Shown one piece after another: positions 1-13,600 of a DNA stretch of 64,000 nt; the first letter of the stretch is position 1; each line of letters starts with the position of its first letter. The translations under genes were made by a program, and so were the position numbers. This DNA is from Cruorifilaria tuberocauda (Eukaryota > Nematoda > Chromadorea > Rhabditida > Onchocercidae): assembly GCA_013365365.1 (NCBI GenBank), contig JABVXU010000026.1:186001-250000 (forward strand). The letters run 5' to 3'. The notes below the pieces were generated by a model. It was not told the DNA's origin. It worked only from the letters and a program-made list of their open reading frames with translations, and searched no databases.

Positions 1-2274
1 AAATTTCTGTAAACAACAAAGGACATTTTTTACCAAATGTTTATACATTATTAATCAGTAAAAATAGTATAGGTGTTGCTAAGAGTGAATTAAATCATGT
101 TAATTTTTGAAATAAAAGGAGAAGAAAAAACAGTAAGTAGAATGCAAAATTAATAATCAATAAAAAATTAATGAGTAAAATACTTGATTAGGAATAAAAT
201 GAAACCTTTCCACATATTCGGCATGTTAATAAACCAGGTTCAGAAGCTGGATCAGGAGTTGTATCAATATCCGGTGTACGGTAGCTTTGTAACATCGGAT
301 TCTTTACACCGTATCCACCATTTATCCATTCTACTGTTGTGACGTCTAACTACAAGAAAAATTTTTCAGCAAGAATATTTTGAAAGATATCATATGAATA
401 ATGAAAATGTATAATGTAAAAGCTACATATACTGTAAAGAACTTGATACGGTGGTAGATGCAGTTTTACTTGCAGTACTGTACAATATTTTGTTCAAGAT
501 TGAAAATGGGAAATTTTTTTTGCCTGGGATATCATATTTTTTATCTCAAACAATATAATCAAATCTCTCGATAAATTGTTCAGTGGCAGGAAAAAATGAA
601 AAGGTATTAACTTTTATGATATATAAAAACTGTATCCATCTCTGTATCTATCACAAAAGCCTAGTCACTTTTAAATTTTTTAATAAATACTTGTAAATTT
701 AAGATTTTATATAATTTTTAGGGATAAGTATTCTAAAGATTTTATTTCCTGATCGAAAAAAAAGTGTTCTATCTTTTTTTAAAGAGAATGGAATTTCTCC
801 CAAAAACTTTTACAAATAAAATGATTCGAATCGAATGAAATAATAACAAACACTTCTGAATAAGTATTATTAATTGTATATATGACTAAGTATTAAGTAA
901 CATTTTGCGAATAAATAGGACAAGTGAAATTGATGACCTCAATTTTTCATATCCACTTGTCAATATTCCATAATAGACTATGCAGCAAACAAATAAATTT
1001 ATTAAATTTAAATTATTTAGATATGATAGTTGAAATCGAATTTTATTTCAAATCAATCTTTCAAAAGCAAAGAAGAAATATACTCATCAAAAAAGCATGG
1101 AAAAATAGAAATTTGAAGGGAAGAAAGAAATATATAGGTGAAGCATAATATCACTGAAAATTGATAACTTAGTTTTATACTATCAGTTTATACTTAAAAG
1201 TGCCGAGATTAGGTATTACACTAGTAGGAAATCAAATTTAACCAAGTAAAATGAAATTTAAGGCGATTAAAACTTGATGGTGATATATTCTAAAATAGAA
1301 AGTAAAAAATAAAAGGAAAAACTGAAAATATCACTAATTAGAATAAAATAATTGCGTCGCGTGATTTTATCAAACAGCTGCTCTTCAGTCCAAAATGAGA
1401 TTTAACAAGCTGGACTAAAATGTATATAATTAAGTTAAAAAAAGATACCGGTGATGGTGTATTTTGCTTTTTCTCAGTAGCTGATGGGAGCAAGCTTTCG
1501 ACAAGAAACAGTTTCGACGAACGTTGTTTTGATAAAGCCTCCGGAGCTTTTAATTGCTGAGGTAATGCCAACGATGATGATGATGATGATGATGATGATA
1601 ATGATAATAATGGTGGGACGGATGATTTCAACACTGTAGGAAGTAATGCCGGAAAGCCATGAGCTGTAAAAATTATTACAATAGCGACAGCAATAAGAAA
1701 TTAAAATAATGCTGTTTCAAGACATTTTACAATTTCTAGATATGATGGCTACATTTCATATTCGGCTATCCAAGGGATAAAGCTTCTTCTATTACAAATT
1801 TCATTTTGTACTTTTGATCCATGTTATAAATGGAATAATATGCAAATATTAATTAAAGCTATCAGAAAATTAATAAATATATTGCAAAAAATCCATGAAA
1901 TATCAAATAACAATAAAACAAATGCTTGAAATCAGAAACAAATTCTGATTCAGCATTTTTCTCTGTTCTTGATCATTTGGCAATATTTTACCTAATCTTT
2001 GTTGATGAAATATTTCGCTCGATCTATTTATCACTTGGCTACATTTCATCTTACTATGCCTTAACATTTATTACTATTTTTATGACCTAGCAGTGTTACA
2101 ATAACCGTACAGAATTGGTTATGATAAATTTATTAAAAGCTTTATTAGTGAACTAAAAATGATTATTTAACATGATCAAGTGATAAAGTAAAACTTACCG
2201 ATGAATAGTGATGGTATTGGTGGATAGTAGATAGCCGTATATGGTAAGGGAGATGGTAACCAAAAAGAATTCAT
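1..2274 (-). CDS. C2H2 zinc-finger protein, 5' part (runs off the left edge)
   Basis: Four exons were joined by hand on the minus strand: 2274-2199, 1663-1449, 349-206, and 6-1 continuing outside the window. Donors are GTAAGT, GTATCT and GTTTCA; acceptors are TTTTTACAG, TTCTTGTAG and TTGTTTACAG. Phases 1, 0 and 0 keep one frame open. The start ATG at 2274 has an in-frame TAA 30 nt upstream. The N-terminal ~145 residues are aromatic- and proline-rich (starting MNSFWLPSP), then carry a nine-serine run encoded by TCA repeats. The third exon ends in LLTCRICGK and the next begins with KF, giving CRICGKKF, the classic first half of a C2H2 finger split by an intron. C2H2 fingers normally bind DNA, so a nuclear transcription factor is the likely role (inference). 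The rest of the finger and any others lie outside the window, so the family cannot be named. Confidence 0.62.
1570..1605. repeat. ATG/TCA trinucleotide repeat inside a coding exon
   Basis: A GATGATGAT run on the plus strand, slightly interrupted (GATAATGATAATAATGG) at one end. On the minus strand it encodes the serine run of the zinc-finger protein. It is likely length-variable between isolates because it is a short tandem repeat, but it stays in frame. Confidence 0.8.
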
Positions 2275-5200
2275 TATTGGAATACATGTAGCAACACCTT
2301 GCCGTTATAATTCCATCAACCAATAAAATAATTTCCTTTTAGTGCGATGATCTTGGAACTGTTGATCAAAATTGTGTCTAATTTGATCAAATATTATATC
2401 CAATTCGTTAATACTTAATCGCATATAATATCTGATCAGTAATATAACTATTGGCTAAGTTCAGATTCAGGGATTAAATATAGTGAATTTAACATCTGTA
2501 AAGAACTCCAAATTTTATTATTCCTGTGCTATGAAATGATAGAATAATTAATAATAGAGACAAAAAACATGACAAAATTGTCTAATATTATCTAATATTG
2601 AGAAAAATAAGCCAAATAATTATTGATTTGCTATGTTAATATTAGAAAATAGTCAATTACTGATTGAGAATATTTGAATATATCTTTTAATGCAAAAGAA
2701 AAGCTTTACTTGTCTAAAATTAGTTTAGAAAAGTAGAAAACAATTCAAGTGAATTTAATTAGTCTTTCTTGTTTTCTTCGTCGATAAATTAAACTATCGA
2801 TATAATTCAAATCGCTTTATGCAACAATGATACACTGGAACGTCAAAGAAGAATTCCATTTGCGCTTGATAATATTACAAAGAAAAAGACAATAAAGAAG
2901 GAGAAAAATGAATCCGGTTTACCGAAGCGCATCTTAATACTGACATCTTTCTAATAACATAAATCACTCCCTCCTCCCATTCATTCTTCTCCATTGTATC
3001 ATAAAATACCGTATTTTAATGGGTGCAATTGTCTTATCAAACAACCGATTGACCAGTCATTCATCCTTTTTCTCCTCTTTTTCCTTCTCCTTACCAAATT
3101 AGTGATGGCATTGGATGATACCAAATAATACCATAATTTCAGATATTTTTTCCTTATTTCGTATTTAGGAAAGGAATATTTTAAAATGAAATGTGATGAA
3201 ACAGATAGTATTATTTGATGAGAAAGCAGTGAAAATTAGAGAACTGAAAATAATATTTGTTTTAAATAAGGTAAAAAATGACAAAATTTAGGTTAGATAC
3301 AAGAACAGTGATGATCATTCAATAGAGAGAATTCAAAAATTATTGGATGAAAAAGAAGAAGAGGAATGATGAGATATACGTATAAGAAATGAGCGAGAAA
3401 GAAAGAAAAGGAAGGAGGTGATAGATTGCTGAAGGTAAAATACTGTAATGTGGAGCTCTGTGCACAATTCTAATGCACTATTTTAATGGGTTTTTATGGC
3501 AAGTATTAATGCAAGGATACCAATTATTCGAAGCATAAATTTGTAAATTAAGGCCTGAATGTGAAGAACGGTGGATGAGATCGGAATTGAAATACTTTTT
3601 TACTTTTATTTGTGATTGATTGACGATTACTACTTTAATAACCAAACCATCGGGAATTTACAATTATTCATTTTCATAATATTTTCTATATTTTTCAGTG
3701 GAGCTTTTTCCTCTTCCCAACTTAAGATTACAGTCTTTAAGAATTAAAAAATTTCCACATAATTACAATATTTTTCTTCTTTTTAGAAATTTTTTTACAT
3801 CAAAATTTCAATTCGTAATAATTATTATTATTCTTTTGCATTTATTTTCTCAACAAAATGAAGATTTTGTATTACTTGTTTTTTTATTATTACTGTTATT
3901 TAATCTAGGCCTTTCCACTCATTTCATACTTTTAAGAGTTTTTTAGCAAATTTTGACGTATGTTGTATAGTATTTGCGCTTTCACCTACGCTAGTTCTCT
4001 TTTTTACGCCATCTTCAATTATCTTTAATATTGGTATATATATTTTACAGAACTAAGTTATTTCTATGTTTCTTTGTCATCCTTTTCAACAGCTATTTTT
4101 TAGCTATATATATATGGATATATACTTGTTATATTTAAACAAAAGTCCATGAAAGTAGCTATTTTTTAGCGAAATTATGCATTTTCAAAAAGTTGAAGTA
4201 TTAAATAAAATTCAATAGCAAACATAAAGTTTTCCTGTCAATTTGAATAATTATTGTTCTTCTATTACTCGAATTTTATGCTTATGAAAGAACTTTATTT
4301 ATTCTGATACTTTATTGTTGGAGAAGAAAACATTTATTAAGCTTAAACATTAGGATTTTCGCTTCAAAGTACATCAAACATCTCGTGAACTATTGCCTAT
4401 TTAGTGGTCTTTATTGGTTCCTCTTTTACTATTTCGAAGTTATTTTAGATCAAAAATCTTGAAAATTTAAGAAACGAAAAATACGACACAACATTTGATT
4501 AAAGCTCAGATATTTCATCTCAAATTTTACGCAATTTAATTATTAAATTAATTACCGTAATAGAGCATATAAACAATAATTACTCAAAAATTTTAATGAA
4601 TCAATCTTTGCCTTTTGCTTATTCCCTTTCATCAGAACTATGAAATCATTCAGTCAGAATTCATAAAATTTTACGAAAATAAGTGTCAATTTTCAACTTG
4701 ACCTTGAAATACGGCCAAATTAGCAAAAGATGATGATAATTGCGGTAGCATTAGCGAGCAATATTTACAACAGAAGAAAGATGATGAAAAGAAAAGAAGA
4801 GAGAAATGTGTAATAAGTAACGATCGGAGCGGAAGTGTAAAGGACACGCGGATAAATGAGGAAATTTTGAATTGATGGAAGAAAGAGAAAAAGAAAGAAG
4901 GAAAAGGAAGAAATATAAATTAGCGATGAGTTAAGGTAAAATAAAATGAGGTTATACATGAAGGTAAACCGATCAAAGGAAAAGGTTTCCGTTCAAGTAG
5001 TACTTTACCGCCACAAATAATTACTAACAACTGAATAATAATAGGCATAACGATGGTAATAATGAAAAGTTTGATCATAGTTAAAATGGGACAAAAGGAA
5101 AGTTTCAGGACAACCTTGAAGGTAGCCCTTTTCAAGCAATATGTATACAATTAGATGAGAGAGAGTGAAATGATATCATTGTGTATTCATTTAATTTATA

Positions 5201-8200
5201 CATCTATGCATGAACACGCTAATTTTGCTAATTACCAAAGAAAAATTTGAAGTTTTAAAAACAAGTAATTAATTAAATATGTATAAAAGTGAAATGAAAA
5301 TAATTCGATAGGATAAAATAGTAAAAGTGCATATTGTAGCCATAAAACTTCATTGCTATTGCTGTTCTTATCATTATGATTAGGCAAATTTATTGGCTAT
5401 TAAGAAGGAATTTGGAATATAAAAGTAAACTTAAACCAGTAGTGAATAGAATACGGGAAAATTGAAGTGAGAAGGATTTACGTGGATTGAAATAGTGACA
5501 TATTAACTTCATAACTATTACTGTCCTCATACAGAGGTGAACAATTTAAAAGAAAATCAGATGAATGTATTGATAGAAAAATTATCGATGTGATGACTAT
5601 TTTGGCATACAAATAATTGCCAATAAAAATTGCAGAAATTTAATCTTTTATTCTCTTTTTTTGAATATAGATATTAGTTTACTATTATTTATGATATTAC
5701 TTTTATTATAATTAAATTGAGAGTATGAATAAATTATTTATATTAATTTTTACAAAATATTTAAACGAAAAAACAATAAAAATGATGCGCAATATTTTTG
5801 CCTACAGCTATTTTAAAAGTTTTAGCTCTTTTTCTTTCTTTCAATTACAATTGACTAAAAACGTGGATAATAAAGAGAAATTAATAAAAAATAATAAATG
5901 CACTTAATGTCATTAACATCATTCACCCATAACATTAACCATCATTATTGTCACCACTACCACTGTTACCTGTTACCACTACCTATCAAATTAGGTTATA
6001 TGGTTGAGAGCATACATACACATACGTTTTATCATCACATTCATTTCAAAAAGTTTTGTCGATTTTACGGCACATACAAAGGGGCCAAGCTGGTTTACCC
6101 TTTTTTCTTTCACTTCTCCGCCCAATCAACCGTATCAATCGGATAGAATAATCCAATCAGTGGTATATCGAAAAAATTTTACAACGGTTGATGCGTATTA
6201 CTGTCTGTGTTAAATGGCATAAAATAAATTGAATTTTGCAAAATATTAAAAACTTTTATCAAAATATCAAATAAATGATAAATGATGAAGAGATTGAAAT
6301 TTCTAATCAACAATTTCGTCTAACTGGATTTTAATACTACCAAATTTTTTCAAGTTTAACAAATTCTACAGTTCGGATTTTATAAAATATAATAAATATA
6401 TATAAAATAAAAAAAAATTTTTAGTTTGTTTTTTACAAGACTTTTGTCGCTGTTTAATAAATAGAGATAATACTTCAGGAAAAAAAAATTAATTCTAAAT
6501 CGCTTGTTTTTCTATATCCCATTATTATTTTTCAGTTTGAATTTTCTTGATCACTAGTAATAAAATTTTCTTTGTTTTATTTAAAATAAATTTTAAGATT
6601 AGATGACAAATAAAATTGAAAATAAATAATAAAATATAGGGAAAAATCGGAAAGCGAAAAAAAAAAGCAATAAGCTATAGAAGAAATGTAATCCTGGTGG
6701 TGAATTCCTTCTCTCTATTCTTCTCTTCCCCGTTCTTCTTACCTGTATATAGTGGTACCTACTAGAAGAGATACTTTAAAATGTGCTTCAAGGGTTATTA
6801 TATGAAACTTATTACAATTAAAAAAATAGAAAAATGTTACTGCCATATTTTTGATATAAATATGACAAAGATTTTTTTGCATTAAAAGAAATACAAATTG
6901 ATTATTAGTTGCCATTATTTATCGATAGAAAATGTCAATTGTTCTTTTAGTTTTTCTAAATTTATCATTTACACTAATGGAAAACACCAATTCGTAGTTT
7001 TTTAAAAACAGGAAAAAATTAATTACAGTTGTTTTTCATTCTCAATAGTTTCTTTATCTGTTGAATTAATTTAAGAGCAACGAATGTTCGCTGGATAATT
7101 CTAAATTGGGAGAGCATTATATTTTCTAGATTCTTTATATTATTATATTTGCAAAACTTATCATAAACGTACACGGTAAGGCAGAAAATACCAATGTTCA
7201 GGCTTATAATGACACGTCAAGCCGATTTTATAATGTTTATAATACGGAAAAATGATAAAAACGTTTTTAAAATTTTTGCAATTTAACTTTGGTTGAATTC
7301 TTGCTGTAGTAGAAGAAGAAAAATGAATAAAATTTTTGAAAAAATTTGTTAATAATAATGCGCTCCTAAATTTAAAGTTTAAATTGATTAAATGAAACTT
7401 AACAAAAAATTTATTTATTGTATGTTTAACAATATTAAGTAATGAATGATATGATAGAATTAATAAGGCGAGTAAACTAACTAATTAAAGTGTGACAAAT
7501 TAATTTGTAAATATAATATGTAAATTAATTCATTCATACGGTGATCGTATGAATAATGATAAACAGACTGGTATCATTGTATCCTTTCAACTTTTACAGC
7601 AATTATCATTCCTTTGATTTAAATAAAATGCTGAAATTTATGATTATCACATCATCACTTATCAAAACGTCAAATAAAGTACAAAATCTCCCTGAAAAAA
7701 AAGACATTTAAACAATGGTGCATAAGCTTCGAAATGGGGGAATGAAATTATTTGCAAGTTCTATGTTAAATTTTGAGTTACCTACCAAAGCTTGGAATAT
7801 TGATTTGTGCAGCGTCGATTGAAGCTGATCTTCAATACGTTAGCATTTTAAATAATAATTAATGATTCTCATCAAATTTTTGAATTTCTTTTGCTTATAA
7901 CAAATTTGCCTTATGCTAATCTACCTGCTGTATACTTTATATCCAATATACTGTCAAAAGTACATGCGAGTGAGATATTAATATACTTGGCTTATGTAAC
8001 AGGTAATTATTTGTACAATAACCAAGAATAATATAAACCAAGGCGAAATAAAAATATACAAAATAAAAAACTCAAATATTGTTAAAAACTCTAAAATTAC
8101 GCAAATTCATCAAAGCAATAAGAAACAGAAATAACTGCAAATACGAGGAAAACATAATTGTGTAAATAATTCAGTAACTCAAAATTCTTTCCTCAATCAA

Positions 8201-8464
8201 CTCCATTAATAGAACACATAGTACTAAATTGAATGAAACAATAAAATTCAGGAAAAAACTCTAAATTTGAAACACGCTGAAGGTACAATAAGTTTTGTAT
8301 AACTCTGTGCAGAATTAAATAATATCAGAAAAGAAAAATTTTTAATTTAAATTCAAAACTATTGGATATACGGTAGGTTATCGAAAAAATTTTCGGTAAA
8401 TGTTATGATACAGCGGCATTCCATGTACAAAAGCAGTAATATTAAAATACGTAAATTGTTTGCT
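2275..8464. other. Intergenic, no gene supported
   Basis: A+T-rich sequence with short, compositionally biased open frames on both strands and no convincing exon (no conserved motif bounded by splice sites). The minus-strand frame around 5150-4765 is hydrophobic but is only translated pyrimidine-rich DNA as far as I can tell. This is presumably the upstream region of the zinc-finger gene that starts at 2274. Confidence 0.5.
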
Positions 8465-8557
8465 TGTGTGTGTGTGTATGTTTGTGCATGTGTGTCGGTT
8501 TGTTTATTTTTAAGTTTGTATGTATGTGCGTATGTGTGTGTGTATGTGTGTGTGTGT

Positions 8558-8614
<57 letters not shown>

Positions 8615-8719
8615 TGTGTATGTGTGTGTGTATGTGTGTGTGTATGTGTGTGTGTATGTGTGTGTGTATGTGTGTGTGTATCCGTGTGTGTGTATGTGTA
8701 TGTGTGTGTGTATGTGTAT

Positions 8720-8794
<75 letters not shown>

Positions 8795-8829
8795 TGTGTA
8801 TGTGTGTGTGTATGTGTGTGTGTGTGTGC
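8465..8829. repeat. Long (TG)n / TATGTGTGTG compound microsatellite
   Basis: About 365 bp of nearly uninterrupted TG dinucleotides. Two pure TG tracts are separated and flanked by arrays of the 10-mer TATGTGTGTG and related TATG-containing units. Open frames on both strands here (Cys-Val or His-Thr repeats) are repeat artefacts and not genes. The array layout (TG tract, TATG decamers, TG tract, TATG decamers) suggests a duplicated block. Confidence 0.97.
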
Positions 8830-10519
8830 AAATCACTGTCATGACGAAAAGATTGGTTTCGTAACGCGATTCGTCTATTTGATAGGAATAGAAGTTTGGA
8901 ATTAAAAAAACTGACACACAATACGAACATTTTTTTGATTAAATTCAAACAGTACCTTCATTGTTTGATTACTGATGATTTGTTCTTTCTCTTTTGTTTC
9001 TTTTTTTCACGTTATAAAATAATTTACGACATTAAAATTTTTGATTTCATCGTTTTTCGGAATATTTGTGTTGCAGTTTTTTGACATGAGTTGCATTTTT
9101 TTTTCATTTAATTCACATCAATTTTATATAAATCCGATTAAGGCTTTACCAATTAAGCTGAAAAATTAAATGACTTAAAATGAAATTAAAATGAAAAATT
9201 AAATGGTTTGAAATTTGATAATAGACTGATGTAATCCCTTGCACTTGCAATATTGCTAACAAATTACTGCAGAACTGATCCATTAAGCCACTTCTTAAAA
9301 TTTCCCTTTTTTTCTCACTCAGTAAAATGAGAAGTCTGTCTTACCGCTTCAGTTCAGTAAACACTTCACAAGACACGTTCTGCACTATTGAAAGCTGTAC
9401 TCTTGAAATACCGCTCCTACTATTAAAAGATATTCTCTTCAACAAAAGAATTATTTCCGCCTAAAATTCAAATCCATTTGATTAGAGTAGTGAAGTTATT
9501 GATGAGCGCATTATGCTACTGCTACGATGGATAATTATGATAGAGAACGAAGTCACGCTATTTGGGGAAGGGAGAGAAAGAAAGAAAACTGATCATTGCA
9601 TTGATTCTTGTACTGTGAAAATATTCTTCGAAAATATCTAAATGACTCATCCTTATTTCGGATAATGGTCTAGGGAAACCTCACTAATTTATGACCTCGA
9701 AGCATTTCGCTATACAATACCATACATAGGTTTAACATCAACACATAAATTGTGATGTGAATTAATATCCAAGAGTTCCGTGTATTTACTAAATACAGTA
9801 CTTGCTGAAGTTGTACGAAATGCGCTTTTGGATGAATATATCTGTAGATACAGTAACTTAACTTAGCAACAGTAACCTATTCAAATTTACAGATATCTAA
9901 AACTAATTTCAAGTTCTTCATATTCAGCATCGATCTTTCTATTTCCTGATTTATTTTCAATTTTAACGACACAAGGAATCAAACATGATATAAATAATAT
10001 AGAAGTACTGGAGCTAAAGGAAATGGACTAGAAAATTGCAAAGGATCCTACCAATGAAAGAATCTGCAGCTAATGAGAATTGACTTTTCAATAAGTAATT
10101 CTTCAGCTCTTACAATCTTCAACCAATACTGTAAATGTTATGTAAATATGAATTAAAAAATTTAATGCTCAAGCTGGAAGTAGAGAAATCAAACATAGTG
10201 GCTAAGAAATACAGAAAAATTTCAAAAAAATAAGTTACTAAAATAATTTAATCATTACTACTTACTACTTTCAAAAATTGGAATATGCATTTAAAGATCT
10301 TATAAAAAATATTTTAAATAAAAATACAGAAGTTATAAAAGCACAAACATATGAAAGTCAAGTGGCATTATATATAATTAGAGTTCAATAATTGGGACAG
10401 TATGCTGATTGACTGTTACTTCGGTGATTGTATGAGAACCATTGTACTGAAAACTTTCGAAGCGCGTATTATTAGCATCTGTCCAAATTTTCTGTAATAC
10501 AGCAAAACTTCAGCATGAT
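8830..10519. other. Intergenic, no gene supported
   Basis: A+T-rich spacer between the microsatellite and the 3' end of the chromodomain gene. I see no exon, RNA gene or mobile element signature. Confidence 0.5.
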
Positions 10520-10525
10520 TTTATT
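10520..10525 (-). terminator. Putative AATAAA polyadenylation signal of the chromodomain gene
   Basis: Plus strand TTTATT reads AATAAA on the minus strand, about 134 nt beyond the TAA stop at 10659. It is the first AATAAA I found downstream of that stop. The cleavage site itself was not identified. Confidence 0.45.
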
Positions 10526-10658
10526 CCATTACAACTGAAAACAAATTATACGAATGTGACTGGCATCATACTGTGATTGAAGAATGAGCAAAGGAATAAA
10601 TAAATGAAATTTCTTAAACAGAAACAGTAAAATGATGATTTTTATCATCCTTACTCTT

Positions 10659-13600
10659 TTATAAGTTCTTAGTTTTCACTAATATATCAAAAGTTAAGTT
10701 TCGGTAACTAACAGTTTCATTTTTTAATTGATCCGCTATTACACGGATCCGGCTTTCATCACTATCTCCATATTTGTGTAGCTGTAATTGCTCCGAGCTC
10801 TGAGATAAACCAGAAGTTCCTTCAACAACAAATGCCAGTCTGTTGATTATCTGCTCTGAAAAACAAAGCTTTTTAACTTTGACTGTTTTATAATGAAGTA
10901 AATTATACGGATCAACTTGACTTCTGATCAAATTAGGTAATCTTCTACCCTTAGTAATCAATTTCTGTCGAAAGTTTTGAACTGTACCCCTAACGAATGG
11001 TTTCTAATCCTTAATGCATCACAATCAATTTTTCTGAAAATACAAGCTCACATACAATATATGCACTAATAAAGTCTTTGATTTCGCAATGACGATCTCA
11101 ACGTGAGCGAAGTATGCTAAATCTTGACTGCCATGGAACTTACCTTGACCATTAGAAACGACTTGTACTGACCCAGACCGACCTTCAAAAACTTCAGGTT
11201 TCTTCAGTTTTACCTGCAAAATAGCAATAATTAATAATTTTTGCCCCATTGTAATAAATTCCAGAAATTTAAAAGTCTCGAAATGAAATGCAATTCAGTA
11301 GATTTTTTTGCGAAATAATCAAAATCAGCAAAATTGGGATTCTCATCAACTCATTCGACTGTCAGCACTGTTGGCTTGATGAATAACGGAAAGTCAAAGG
11401 TCACTGAAAACTTATTTTACTTTATCTTTCTACAGGTGCTATTACAGCTTTGAATACTATATAGATGAATAAGTAGATTACTTCATCGTCTCTCTTTTCA
11501 TTTTTTTCTTCAACTGATTTGTTATCATCATCTTTCATGATTCGGGACATTTTAACTTCCGATAATCCACGATCATTTTTCCCAATTTTGCCAGTATCTA
11601 CCAAATCCAACGTTGTTTCCGAAGGAATACTCTGTAACAGAAAGAAGTTTATAAACAATAACAAAGCAAAGAGAAATTGCGAGGGTAATAAAAGAAGGAA
11701 AGAGAAAAGATTTTACATTTACAAAGTGCAAAAATCAAAAAAAAAATGATACCATTGATGTTAGTGCAAAAAAAAGTAAATCCTTGATTATATGTGGGAC
11801 ATACAGCGAACAAAGAAAAAATTTTCAGTTATTATTCTCAATGAATTTACAAATGCTAAACAAAATCATCCCATAGTTAAAAAAAAACCCTAACTTTTGC
11901 TTCTTTCTTCTTATCCAGTTCTATATCAGCTTCAATCTTCGGAGATTCTTCAGCTCTTTGTTCTTTATCCGACTTTTCTTCCTTCAGTTCCTTCAATTCT
12001 AACTTGTTATCATTATTCTTCGCTTCGCTGATATTAGAAACTGGGAAGGAAGTCATCGGTATATCGTTCGACGTCTTTTTACTTTTCGGACCTCGCTTTC
12101 GAGGAATTTTAGAAGATTTGCTGCTTTCTGTGCCAGGTTCTTCCACTAGATCCATAGGTGTTTCCGGTCTTGAATGAAGACTTGACCTCGGTGAAACTTC
12201 GGAGCCTTAAGAAAGTCAATCAACATCTGGGAATCGGAGTGAAGAATGGCAAGAGGTCGCATTATTTACAAAAATATTGAAACATTCATATAAATTGTTT
12301 AACATAATGAAAAAAAAATTTTTGGATTAAATATATTTGAAGAGAAATAGCAAATAAAAAATAAACAGTACCCTCTGAACGAGTATCACTAGCACCTTCA
12401 TCATAACTCTGGTTGTCGCCATCCGAATCGTCGGAATCCGAAATTTCTTTTGCTTTCCGCTTTCTTCCACGGTTTGACCTTCTACTTCCTCTACGAGTTC
12501 CACCTTTGAAACCGCTTGGTACAGAAAAACCTGATTCTGTGAACAGGTTTTCATTCAAGATATTACTTGACGGTTCCCATGTGTTATGCCTGAGAACTGA
12601 TTGGTCAAAAATGAATTAGTTTGTAATAAATTAAATTAAATATGTAAGAACGATAATTAAGCAGTAAAACATTAATAATCGAAAATAACTTACTGATTTG
12701 ACCATCCTTTCCACTTGATCAAATATTCCGTTTTTCCCTTAAAAAGTAAAATCGAATTTTATTTTTTAAACGTCAGAAATGAAATACTGAAAATTTGAGC
12801 TTATTGAGGTTGAATGCTTGAATCAATGAATCTCAAAATAATCGTTATTCTACCTCTTCCCATTTTTCTCCGGCTATCAAATATCTTAAACTTATGTAAA
12901 ATAATCAATATGCCTAATATGTATATTAGGACGAAGTATCCAATATATTAAAAACAAGGATTAAAAAGTAATTAGGTTAGGGTTACAGCACAATGAGCTT
13001 GTTGAAATCACTTTAACAAGCTCAGTGAACGCATTTAGATGAGTTGACTTCCAACGACAATCAGCTCCTGCGGTTATCTCAAAAAGTTTGCTAAGATTTA
13101 GCGCACTGACAGCAAAAGTAAGCATGTAGACTTTAACAGATACTCCGAAATGATTCAAAAAATATTCCGTGCACGGTTATTAGAAATCAATTTAAGAGTT
13201 TTTATACAAGAAGTGTAAAGGGAATGTTTGTTTCAAATGTTTTAGTTTTCCAAAAATAATTGTCATTTTAATTCTATGAATTACTGTGAGGTTTTGCGTT
13301 TGCAAACCCGTATCTGTATTTTTTTAAGACAAAAATTATTAAGCAGTACTCTGAACCGACACTGTTCCGAAATTGTTGATAGTAAAGGACAAAAAAATTT
13401 TTTTTAATGTTTCGGAAAATGAATTAGAAGCAATTAGTAAGAATCAGTAGATTTATATTTTTGCAGGTAAAAATAGAACAAAAAATTTATGGTTTGAATT
13501 TTACAATAATTCGTCTAACAATTGCAAAAATATTCCAGACAAAATTCATGACCGTCTTAGGCATAATATTCTCCATCGACTCATCAACGATCATTTTTGT

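Noticed and set aside
4765..5150. Hydrophobic minus-strand frames, including MIKLFIITIVMPIIIQ, as a membrane protein or signal-peptide exon
   Set aside because: No downstream exon with compatible phase was found. Pyrimidine-rich DNA in this genome readily translates to hydrophobic residues.
8405..8948. Overlapping long open frames encoding Cys-Val or His-Thr repeats
   Set aside because: They are translations of a TG/CA microsatellite in all frames, with no independent coding signal.
10962..10972. Acceptor CTTTCGACAG at 10971-10970 for the last chromodomain-gene exon
   Set aside because: It gives phase 0, but the preceding exon ends in phase 1. The acceptor GGGGTACAG ending at 10982 restores the frame (VQNFRQKLITK).
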